This document shows, in pieces, positions 16,484 through 22,319 of a DNA stretch of 22,319 nucleotides. The stretch is from a virus: positions 1-22,319 of IMG/VR virus record IMGVR_UViG_3300040751_002148, one strand, 5' to 3'. The notes under the pieces were generated by a model. That model saw only the letters and a program-made list of their open reading frames with translations, searched no databases and had not been told where the DNA came from. The translations under genes and the position numbers were made by a program. Positions within the stretch are counted from its first letter, which is position 1. Every line of letters starts with the position of its first letter.

Positions 16484-17166
16484 AAGTTTTTTGTGTAAGA
16501 ATCGGAAACAAATATGGTCCAGAATATGAGGATTATATTAATAGTAAATTAGAAGGGCATGACGTTTATTGGATTCGTGAACCATTTCATCCGTCTATTC
16601 CGTTGCAATGGAACAAATTACAAGTGTTTGGAATGGATATTAATGAACCAGTTATTGTTATGGATATTGATAAGCTTCTTATACATAATTATGAGGAAGT
16701 ACTAAATTATCCGTGTAAAAAAGGTCAATTTGTTTCAACGCCTTATTGGTGGAAACAGTCTACTATGCCATATAAAAGTAGTGGTGGTTTCTATAAGTTT
16801 TGGCCATCTACGACTAGACACATTTATGAAAAATATATGGGCGATATTCCATATTATACAAACTATTATATTAAAGCTGGATTAACAACTGGGCCAGTAA
16901 ATGGCGAGTTTATGTTTGTTCAAGATAGCTTATATGGTATGGACTTTAAAATAATGCCGGATGCTTGGTTTACTCGATGGGTAAGCGATAATAAAGTTAC
17001 TACTAACACCATAATACTAGAAAGTAAATATTGTGAAGTTACCGGCAATGATTATCTTTACGACGGTAAAGACTTTCATCCTGATGTTAAAATGGTACAC
17101 TTTACCCACAGTTTAAATAAGCCACATGAATGGAAAGACTATGGTAAGTTTAATACGAAATTATAA
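16480..17166 (+). CDS. Glycosyltransferase-like protein, second copy (228 aa)
   Basis: 'MKVFCVRIGNKYGPEYEDYI' opens the protein and parallels the start of the protein at 14390. 'LQWNKLQVF' (42-50) and 'PVIVMDIDKLLI' (57-68), with the D-x-D at 62-64, follow at matching spacing. Unlike its paralogue it has an aromatic-rich middle ('TPYWWKQSTMPYKSSGGFYK', about 87-106) and 'TTGPVNGEFMFVQDS', which could shape a different acceptor site. The C-terminal 'VKMVHFTHSLNKPHEWKDYG' contains a histidine cluster similar to those that close the active site in GT-A enzymes. It starts in ATGA overlap with the GT8-like gene and its 3' end overlaps the radical SAM gene by 26 bases. Confidence 0.7.
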   Translation: MKVFCVRIGNKYGPEYEDYINSKLEGHDVYWIREPFHPSIPLQWNKLQVFGMDINEPVIVMDIDKLLIHNYEEVLNYPCKKGQFVSTPYWWKQSTMPYKSSGGFYKFWPSTTRHIYEKYMGDIPYYTNYYIKAGLTTGPVNGEFMFVQDSLYGMDFKIMPDAWFTRWVSDNKVTTNTIILESKYCEVTGNDYLYDGKDFHPDVKMVHFTHSLNKPHEWKDYGKFNTKL

Positions 17167-17911
17167 CGAACTATACAATCTAAGTAAACTTAGAATGTGG
17201 CTAGACCTTTCTACATATTGTAATGCAAAATGTCCACAGTGTCATAGGACGAATGCTAATGGTCTTGGCAAAGTAGATTGGTTGCCATTAGTACAATGGT
17301 CCTACGATCAGTTCGTCAAAATGTTTCCGAAAAAACATTTGGATAAAATAGATCACTTTGATATTTGCGGTACTTGGGGTGATCCCATTATGAATAAAGA
17401 TATATTCAAAATTGTAGAATATATTATGCAAAATACCGAAAGCACTACAGTACTAATAAACACAAACGGCAGTTTTCGTAATGAAAATTGGTGGTGGGAG
17501 CTTGGCTTATTAGGTAAAGAAAGAATAAAAGTTATGTGGGCTGTTGAAGGTGTTACACAGGAACAGCATTCTTTATATAGACAAAGTACCAATTTAGAAA
17601 CAGTTTTAAGTAATATGGAATCATTTAGTTTGGCTGGTGGTATTAGTGAAATCTTTACCGTTGTATTTAAACATAATGAAAATCATTTATTGGAAATAGC
17701 AAAATTAACTAAACAGCATGGTGCTAAATGTATTATGTTTATCCAATCAAATAGATTTTATAATAATATGAAGTTCGATTTTATTAATGAGGCAGGTGAA
17801 AGTAAAGTATTAGAAAGAGCCGAAAAAGAAAATTCTGCGTTTTACGGTGCAACCTTTAATTTACATGATTCTGAACATTTAGAAAGAATTAAAAATGAAT
17901 CCATTAAATGA
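17141..17911 (+). CDS. Radical SAM protein, core domain only (256 aa)
   Basis: The protein has the radical SAM cluster C-x3-C-x2-C in 'STYCNAKCPQCHRTNANG' (Cys 27, 31 and 34 from the start at 17141). It begins with the typical first strand 'LRMWLDLS', followed by 'DHFDICGTWGDPIMNKD', the equivalent of the G-G-E-P SAM-binding motif (here G-T-W-G-D-P), and 'TTVLINTNGSF' for the next strand. Radical SAM enzymes cleave SAM with a 4Fe-4S cluster to start radical chemistry. The length (256 aa) covers the partial TIM barrel but no C-terminal accessory domain; that lies on the next ORF in another frame. ATG 17141 is chosen because GGAAAG stands at 17132-17137; the frame also has an ATG at 17126. Confidence 0.85.
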   Translation: MVSLIRNYNELYNLSKLRMWLDLSTYCNAKCPQCHRTNANGLGKVDWLPLVQWSYDQFVKMFPKKHLDKIDHFDICGTWGDPIMNKDIFKIVEYIMQNTESTTVLINTNGSFRNENWWWELGLLGKERIKVMWAVEGVTQEQHSLYRQSTNLETVLSNMESFSLAGGISEIFTVVFKHNENHLLEIAKLTKQHGAKCIMFIQSNRFYNNMKFDFINEAGESKVLERAEKENSAFYGATFNLHDSEHLERIKNESIK

Positions 17912-18290
17912 AAATAAAATGAATATTCAATGTCAATGGATGCAAAGTAAAAGACTATTAATTAATCCAGACGGTCAGGTATTGCCTTGTTGTTATTTTG
18001 CTAATGTCATTTATATGTTAACGAAAATTGACGAAGAGGATATGAAACCCAAAGCAAGAGAAGATCGCGGGGTCGAAGATCAAATTATGGATAAAGGTTT
18101 AGTTGCTTTAGAAACAGAAGCAGAGCCTTTATTTGCCGAATATATTCGGGATAAAGAAAAGTATAATATTAACAATACTGATTTAGAAGAAATAGTTAAT
18201 TCGGATTGGTTTACGAAAGATCTTCCCGAATCTTGGAATGATTCATCAAGAGTCACAAGGCAATGTAAAAAGTATTGTACTAAAAAATGA
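17895..18290 (+). CDS. SPASM-like Cys-rich accessory domain protein, probably the other half of the radical SAM protein (131 aa)
   Basis: The sequence 'NIQCQWMQSKRLLINPDGQV' followed by 'LPCCYFANV' is the standard opening of a SPASM/twitch accessory-cluster domain (C-x-n-DG-x-v-x-P-CC), with Cys 13, 32 and 33. It closes with 'RQCKKYCTKK' (Cys 124 and 128), giving five cysteines able to hold an extra 4Fe-4S cluster. In most relatives this domain is fused to the C-terminus of the radical SAM core; here it is encoded in a +1 frame, overlapping the core gene by 17 bases. It may be a separate subunit, a frameshift product, or one gene split by an indel in the A5 run at 17891-17895. The start codon has no strong ribosome site. 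Confidence 0.7.
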   Translation: MNPLNENKMNIQCQWMQSKRLLINPDGQVLPCCYFANVIYMLTKIDEEDMKPKAREDRGVEDQIMDKGLVALETEAEPLFAEYIRDKEKYNINNTDLEEIVNSDWFTKDLPESWNDSSRVTRQCKKYCTKK

Positions 18291-19288
18291 TATGTAAAGC
18301 ACCAGTTAATAATATGTATTTTACTGTATTTGGTACAGTAGCTCCATGCTGGTTAACTGTGGGTGCAATTGATCGGTGGTCTCCTGAAAGGTCTATTCGA
18401 GATATTTGGTTCGGCGAACATTATCAACGTATCAGAGATAATATAACAAATAATATTTTTGTCGGTAAATGTGCTGAATGCAAAAAAGATTTAGATAATA
18501 ACGTTTGGCCATTAGCAAAAGCATATGAAGAATTTCCGGTAAGGGAATATCCTAGTCTTATCGAATTAGAGTTAAGCAATCAATGCAATTTAGAATGCAT
18601 TATGTGTTCCGGCGTATTAAGTTCTGGTATTCGAAAAAATCGGGATAAACTACCTCCTCTTCCTCAAATCTACGATGAATCCTTTCGGGAACAACTAAAG
18701 GAATTTATCCCGCATTTACAAGAGTTGCGCATTAATGGTGGTGAACCATTTGCACAAAAAATTGTGCTTGATATTTGTGAAGATGTTGCACAATTAAATC
18801 CGGGGTTAAAAGTAAACATTGCTACAAACGGTACTGTGTATAATAAGCGCGTTCAAAAGATCTTAGATATGTGCAATATTCATATTAACATTTCTATTGA
18901 CAGTTTAATACCTGAACGTTATGCCGAAATCCGTATCAATGGTGATCTTGAAGTCTTATTAAATAACTTTAAAATCTTTAATAAATATTGTAAAGACGGT
19001 AATAAAGATCTTTGTATTATGGTAAATCCCATGAGACAGAATTGGGATGAAATGGTAGATTTTGTAAAATGGACACATGAAAATCAGGTAAAGCTTTGGT
19101 ATAATACCATCCGTTATCCAGAACATTGCGCCATATGGAATCTTTCAACAGAAGAGTTGAAAACAATATACGAAACATTAAAAAACAAACTTGACACTGA
19201 GATTAATAAAAGATATTCTAACTACGAGAAAATCGATCATTTGGTTAATCATCAAATACGTACGTGGTTGCTTGATAGTTATATGTGA
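18287..19288 (+). CDS. Radical SAM protein with N-terminal SPASM/twitch-like domain (333 aa)
   Basis: The domain order is inverted compared with classic SPASM enzymes. A Cys-rich accessory region comes first: Cys3 in 'MICKAPVNNMYF', Cys21 in 'GTVAPCWLT', and Cys62/Cys65 in 'VGKCAECKKD'; it also has 'SIRDIWFGEHYQRIRDNI', the usual SPASM helix. The radical SAM core follows: 'IELELSNQCNLECIMCSG' with Cys 100, 104 and 107, the G-G-E-P motif in 'ELRINGGEPFAQK', 'VNIATNGTVYN' and 'INISIDSLIPERYAEIR'. Such N-terminal-twitch radical SAM proteins are seen in phages, with unknown substrates. The start overlaps the preceding stop (ATGA), so it is coupled to the SPASM-like ORF. It closes the cassette; a 131-base gap with a late promoter follows. 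Confidence 0.85.
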   Translation: MICKAPVNNMYFTVFGTVAPCWLTVGAIDRWSPERSIRDIWFGEHYQRIRDNITNNIFVGKCAECKKDLDNNVWPLAKAYEEFPVREYPSLIELELSNQCNLECIMCSGVLSSGIRKNRDKLPPLPQIYDESFREQLKEFIPHLQELRINGGEPFAQKIVLDICEDVAQLNPGLKVNIATNGTVYNKRVQKILDMCNIHINISIDSLIPERYAEIRINGDLEVLLNNFKIFNKYCKDGNKDLCIMVNPMRQNWDEMVDFVKWTHENQVKLWYNTIRYPEHCAIWNLSTEELKTIYETLKNKLDTEINKRYSNYEKIDHLVNHQIRTWLLDSYM

Positions 19289-19386
19289 CCCCTTCCATAT
19301 AAGTCTATAATATTATATCGTAGATTTCTAATTTGTAAATCCCCTAAATTATCCTTGTTATGCTTCTACCTTCAACTAAAAACAAT

Positions 19387-19394
19387 TATAAATA
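19387..19394 (+). promoter_or_regulatory. T4-type late promoter TATAAATA
   Basis: A perfect TATAAATA box lies in the 131-base gap (19289-19419) between the modification cassette and the next fibre gene set, 33 bases before the ATG at 19420. A strong GAGGA ribosome site follows (19411-19415). The rest of the gap is AT-rich and holds a weak sigma70-like TATAAT at 19306-19311 without a convincing -35 box; I see no clear terminator hairpin in it. Confidence 0.8.
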
Positions 19395-19419
19395 AAGGTA
19401 AGACATCTAAGAGGATAAC

Positions 19420-19770
19420 ATGGCCCAATACGAAGAACTCACAATCGATCAAGGTTCTGATGTTTCGATCGAGTTGCATCTAGTTAACCCTGATGGATCT
19501 GTAAAAGATTTGGATGGTTATACTGTCACCGCTAAAATGAAGCGCACGTATAACAGCGATAGCGATAACACTACTTCTTTTGTTACTACTATCCCAGATG
19601 CAGGCGCAGGATTAACCGTTTTATCCCTTACGAACGACGTCACTGATAATCTCCGTCCTGGGAGATACGTTTATGATGTGGAAATCTCTTTTCAAGACAG
19701 TAATCTAAATACCATAATTGAAAGAGTCATGGAGGGTAACATTGAAGTTACTCGTTCGGTTACGAGGTAA
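19420..19770 (+). CDS. Small Ig-like/beta-sandwich phage structural protein (116 aa)
   Basis: The sequence 'YEELTIDQGSDVSIELHLVN', then 'DGSVKDLDGYTVTAKMKRTY' (about 26-45), 'GLTVLSLTNDVTDNLRPGRY' and 'VYDVEISF' is a small beta-sandwich commonly encoded near fibres and baseplates of marine T4-like phages. It resembles the N-terminal domain of baseplate upper proteins (BppU-type: 'QG.D...l.......G...dltG.t..a...'). It is the first gene after a perfect late promoter, and the next gene begins 3 bases after its stop. A role as fibre-baseplate adaptor fits but is inferred. Confidence 0.75.
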   Translation: MAQYEELTIDQGSDVSIELHLVNPDGSVKDLDGYTVTAKMKRTYNSDSDNTTSFVTTIPDAGAGLTVLSLTNDVTDNLRPGRYVYDVEISFQDSNLNTIIERVMEGNIEVTRSVTR

Positions 19771-19773
19771 AAA

Positions 19774-20010
19774 ATGTCATCAACTAAAGTCACCGTCGTA
19801 ACAAATAATACACTCGTAAAAAAGGTTGTTGTTGGCACGCCCGTGCGAAGAGTGAATAATCCCCCACTAAACCTTGGGGCTATCGCTGGTGTTGATCTTA
19901 CAGATGTAAGCGATGGCGCACTTTTGGTTTATAATGGAACTACTAACAACTTCGAGTCAAAAACAAATATAGACAACCCGAATACCGACCTTAATGGAGG
20001 AACCTTCTAA
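19774..20010 (+). CDS. Small fibre-associated protein with 'DLTDVSDGALLVYNG' motif (78 aa)
   Basis: The second half, 'VDLTDVSDGALLVYNGTTNN', is the widespread phage structural motif D-L-x-D-V-x-x-G-x-x-L-x-Y-N-x-x-x-x-x-(W/F), usually repeated within tail and fibre proteins. Here there is a single copy. The N-terminus 'STKVTVVTNNTLVKKVVVG' is beta-rich. The last residues are 'LNGGTF', nearly the same as the 'IDGGSF' that ends the adjoining 610-aa fibre. The stop overlaps the next start by one base (TAATGG) after a strong GGAGG ribosome site at 19996-20000, so the two are coupled. Confidence 0.7.
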   Translation: MSSTKVTVVTNNTLVKKVVVGTPVRRVNNPPLNLGAIAGVDLTDVSDGALLVYNGTTNNFESKTNIDNPNTDLNGGTF

Positions 20011-21842
20011 TGGCCGTAATTAGAATCAAAAGATCTACGGGCAGTACTAAGCCAACATCTCTAAAAACGGCTGAACTCGCCTATACAATGGGTCCTGGAA
20101 CATCTGCTGACGATGGCGCACGCCTTTGGTTTGGCCATGGTGACGATGGATCTGGTAACGCTAACCTTATTGTAGCAATTGGCGGTGAATACTTTGCCAA
20201 TATGCTTGACCACACGCCAGGTACTCTTACAGCATCATCAGCTATTATCGTTGATGCGAATAAAAAGATTGATCAGCTTTTAGTTGACAACCTGGACCTA
20301 AATGGTAACACGATTAGCACTACTAATACCAATGGCGACTTACTTTTGTCACCAAATGGTTCTGGCGTAATCAGTGCAGAAAATTCGTATATCAGTAACG
20401 TATTAGATCCTGTTAGCAACCAAGACGCTGCTACTAAAAAGTATATCGACGACCTGTTAGCTGGTGGTTCTACCTTATTTAGTATCGATGGTGATATCGG
20501 TGGGCCAGATGGTATTCAGTCTGCAGAAACCGTTACTTTCGGTGGTGGAAGTGGTATTACTACTACTATCACAGATAACTTAGTCACTATTAGCGGTGAT
20601 AATGCTACTACCACTACAAAAGGTGTTGCTAGCTTTAATGCTACCAACTTTACTGTAACAGATGGTGCAGTATCTGCTAATGATATTACTCTTGGTACAA
20701 CTGCTCTTACAATCGGTGAATCCACAACTGGTATTGCTGGCTTAACCACATTTAGTGTTGGAGACTGGTCTTTTGCTGGTGATAGTGCACAATCTATCAG
20801 TGGCAATGGTTTAATCTTTAATGACACCATTCAAATTTATTCAGACGTTACAAAAGCTTTAGGTGATTCTGCCACCAACGTATTCTCAGTACTTGATGTA
20901 AATGGTGATAACCTATTCGAAGTACGTGAAAACGGCGATGCTATTATTGGTGGTGTTCTTACCGTTGAAGGTAATGGTACATCAACCTTCGCGGGTGACG
21001 TTGATATTGGCGGCGCACTTCAGGTTCAAAACGGTGCAACTATTACGGCAAACCTTTCTGCCGACAATATGACAATTACCGGTAACCTGAACGTTTATGG
21101 TAATACGCTATTCGGCGATTCAGAAGCCAATGATACGGTAACATTTGTTGCTCGTATTGCTTCAGAACTTGAACCAGATGCCAGTAACATTAGAGACCTT
21201 GGTACTAATACTAACAAATGGAGAGATTTATATCTCGAAGGTACTGCTTATGCAGGCGCAGTTACCGCTGGTCAGTTAAACGTTGACAATATTCAGATTA
21301 ACGATAACACTATTGCTTCTACAGCTGGTGTACTTTATATTGACCCGAACCCGATCGATTCTGATGGCGGTGAGGTTATTGTTCGCGGTAACTTTACTGT
21401 TCAGGGTGTTACTACAACTGTTAACTCGACAACAGTTTCCATCAACGATAAAAATATTGTTTTAGCTGATTCCGCTGCAAGTGCAGGTGAAGCAGATGGA
21501 GCAGGTATTACAGTTAATGGTCCAACTACACCGGCAACTATTACTTACAATGGTTCAACCGATGCTTGGAACTTTAATAAAGATATCGATCTTACCTCAT
21601 TCTCAGCTCTTAAGATTGGTGGTACAGATCTTACCGAGGCGCTCGAAGATCACCTTATAACAAACTTCTTCCTTGAAGGTGAAGGCATTGATCTTACTTA
21701 CGTTGATGCGTCAAACACTCTTACTATTTCAGCAGAACTAGCTACATTCACCAACCCAGGTGTTGCAAGCTTTGACTCAGATCAATTTACAGTAACATCA
21801 GGTGCAGTTGTTATCGTAGAAATCGACGGCGGTTCTTTCTGA
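20010..21842 (+). CDS. Tail fibre protein, modular, with IKRS-type N-terminal anchor (610 aa)
   Basis: The N-terminus 'MAVIRIKRSTGSTKPTSLKT' with 'AELAYT' is the short anchor used by many marine phage fibres. It is followed by 'GARLWFGHG' and 'VLDPVSNQDAATKKYIDDL' (about 132-150), the classic fibre-repeat junction. Residues about 207-225 hold 'TKGVASFNATNFTVTDGAV' and about 582-600 'PGVASFDSDQFTVTSGAV', two copies of one unit. The middle has hexapeptide-like runs ('LDLNGNTISTTNTNGDLLLS', 'VLTVEGNGTSTFAGDVDIGG') and 'DASNIRDLGTNTNKWRDLYL' (about 388-407), a unit typical of fibre shafts. No chaperone or peptidase domain is visible at the C-terminus, which ends 'IDGGSF'. It is transcribed from the 19387 promoter. 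Confidence 0.85.
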   Translation: MAVIRIKRSTGSTKPTSLKTAELAYTMGPGTSADDGARLWFGHGDDGSGNANLIVAIGGEYFANMLDHTPGTLTASSAIIVDANKKIDQLLVDNLDLNGNTISTTNTNGDLLLSPNGSGVISAENSYISNVLDPVSNQDAATKKYIDDLLAGGSTLFSIDGDIGGPDGIQSAETVTFGGGSGITTTITDNLVTISGDNATTTTKGVASFNATNFTVTDGAVSANDITLGTTALTIGESTTGIAGLTTFSVGDWSFAGDSAQSISGNGLIFNDTIQIYSDVTKALGDSATNVFSVLDVNGDNLFEVRENGDAIIGGVLTVEGNGTSTFAGDVDIGGALQVQNGATITANLSADNMTITGNLNVYGNTLFGDSEANDTVTFVARIASELEPDASNIRDLGTNTNKWRDLYLEGTAYAGAVTAGQLNVDNIQINDNTIASTAGVLYIDPNPIDSDGGEVIVRGNFTVQGVTTTVNSTTVSINDKNIVLADSAASAGEADGAGITVNGPTTPATITYNGSTDAWNFNKDIDLTSFSALKIGGTDLTEALEDHLITNFFLEGEGIDLTYVDASNTLTISAELATFTNPGVASFDSDQFTVTSGAVVIVEIDGGSF

Positions 21843-21850
21843 TATAAATA
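21843..21850 (+). promoter_or_regulatory. T4-type late promoter TATAAATA
   Basis: A perfect TATAAATA box begins one base after the stop of the 610-aa fibre gene. It is 71 bases from the next ATG (21914), about 40 bases farther than at the other late promoters here; the extra length is taken up by a stem-loop. The transcript should start a few bases past the box, just upstream of the stem. Confidence 0.75.
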
Positions 21851-21858
21851 ACCTATGA

Positions 21859-21882
21859 AACGGGGTATACATATACCCCGTT
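21859..21882 (+). terminator. Perfect 10-bp stem-loop (terminator and/or 5' leader hairpin)
   Basis: AACGGGGTAT pairs perfectly with ATACCCCGTT across a 4-base ACAT loop. It lies after the fibre stop and can end the upstream transcript, though the following bases (ACTTTCC) are only weakly T-rich, so it is not a textbook rho-independent terminator. Since it also stands just downstream of a late promoter, it will be at the very 5' end of the next late mRNA and could protect it. Confidence 0.7.
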
Positions 21883-21913
21883 ACTTTCCAATATTGGACT
21901 TAGAGGATGACAT

Positions 21914-22319
21914 ATGTCAACAACGAATATCAAGCTCAAAAGAAGTGCTGTATCCGGTAATGCACCGACGACAGAACAACTTGCTCTCGGTGAACTGGCT
22001 ATTAACACCTACGATGGTGATCTTTTTGTAAAAAGAAACCAAGCTGGTGCCGAAGAAATTCTTAAATTTGCAGCTCATGTACCCGTAGAAAATGTTCTCT
22101 ACGTACAAAAAGCTGGTCATGATACAAAAAACGATGGCAGCTCCTGGTCAAAAGCATTCCTTACAGTTGAAGCAGCCGTTGCAGAAGCCACTACAAGAAA
22201 TGGCGATCTTACAGTAATTCACATTGGCCCAGGGATATACACTACCCAAGGTCATATCGATATGCCAGATAACTGCATTATTCACTCTGATTATCGTGCA
22301 GCAATTTTTAGACCGGAGG
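21914..22319 (+). CDS. Tail fibre/tailspike protein, N-terminal part, with beta-helix-like region (3' partial)
   Basis: This frame runs off the right edge. The first 45 residues ('MSTTNIKLKRSAVSGNAPTT', 'EQLALGELAINTYDGDLFVK') are the IKLKRS anchor of phage tropism-determinant and fibre proteins, a close relative of the N-terminus of the 610-aa fibre. From about residue 60, 'NVLYVQKAGHDTKNDGSSWS', 'KAFLTVEAAVAEA', 'DLTVIHIGPGIYTTQGHIDM' and 'PDNCIIHSDYRAAIFRP' form the opening of a right-handed parallel beta-helix of the pectate-lyase kind, typical of fibres and tailspikes that bind or cut surface polysaccharide. A GAGGA ribosome site (21903-21907) stands 6 bases before the ATG. The catalytic part, if any, is outside the window. 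Confidence 0.8.
   Translation, partial: MSTTNIKLKRSAVSGNAPTTEQLALGELAINTYDGDLFVKRNQAGAEEILKFAAHVPVENVLYVQKAGHDTKNDGSSWSKAFLTVEAAVAEATTRNGDLTVIHIGPGIYTTQGHIDMPDNCIIHSDYRAAIFRPE

Noticed and set aside
19306-19311. TATAAT, a possible sigma70 -10 box in the 19289-19419 gap
   Set aside because: No convincing -35 box at the right spacing, and a perfect late promoter lies nearer the gene.
20516-20830. 104-aa open frame on the minus strand
   Set aside because: It is antisense to the fibre repeats and its hydrophobic Val/Pro-rich composition follows from reading Thr/Gly-rich coding sequence backwards.

Overview
The window is a stretch of the late, structural gene region of a T4-like contractile-tailed phage, probably from a marine host. 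Every gene lies on the + strand, genes are tightly packed, and the base composition is AT-rich. Clear relatives of T4 baseplate wedge proteins gp25, gp6 and gp8 appear in order, and several operons are preceded by the T4-type late promoter TATAAATA. The combination of a DUF4815-type giant structural protein, modular fibre proteins and small 'KINSNF' and 'DLTDVSDG' proteins is typical of marine T4-like phages of the cyanophage/pelagiphage kind. No photosynthesis or other host-specific gene is present, so the host is not identified.

Layout. (1) 1-6025, baseplate: the 3' end of a large protein whose middle looks like a degenerate M15-type peptidase, then gp25, gp6, an unnamed wedge-region protein, a 65-aa protein, and gp8 with an extra beta-repeat insertion. 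(2) 6044-11689: one 1881-aa structural protein carrying an internal Hint (intein-like) domain with all core self-cleavage residues in a Pro/Gly-rich linker. (3) 11689-14386, fibre/adhesin genes: a small coiled-coil protein, a 181-aa fibre protein, a 487-aa protein with a long glycine-rich adhesin-like core, and a 157-aa protein of unknown role. (4) 14390-19288, a modification cassette of seven tightly overlapping ORFs: three glycosyltransferase-like proteins (two apparently paralogous), a class I SAM methyltransferase-like protein, a radical SAM protein, a separate SPASM-like cysteine-rich protein, and a second radical SAM protein with its cysteine-rich accessory domain at the N-terminus. (5) 19420-22319: a new late transcription unit encoding a small Ig-like protein, a 78-aa protein, a 610-aa fibre protein and, after another promoter and a stem-loop, the start of a fibre with a beta-helix-like distal part.

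The baseplate genes build the wedges. The giant protein and fibre genes make the peripheral attachment and adhesion apparatus. The radical SAM/glycosyltransferase/methyltransferase cassette sits between two sets of fibre genes, in the same direction and with no late promoter of its own that I can see, so it is probably expressed late. The most interesting hypothesis is that it modifies a phage structural protein post-translationally (for example the glycine-rich adhesin just upstream); it could instead act on host surface sugars. The second notable item is the Hint domain, which could cut or splice the giant tail protein. Functions below rest on reading motifs by eye; no database search was run.
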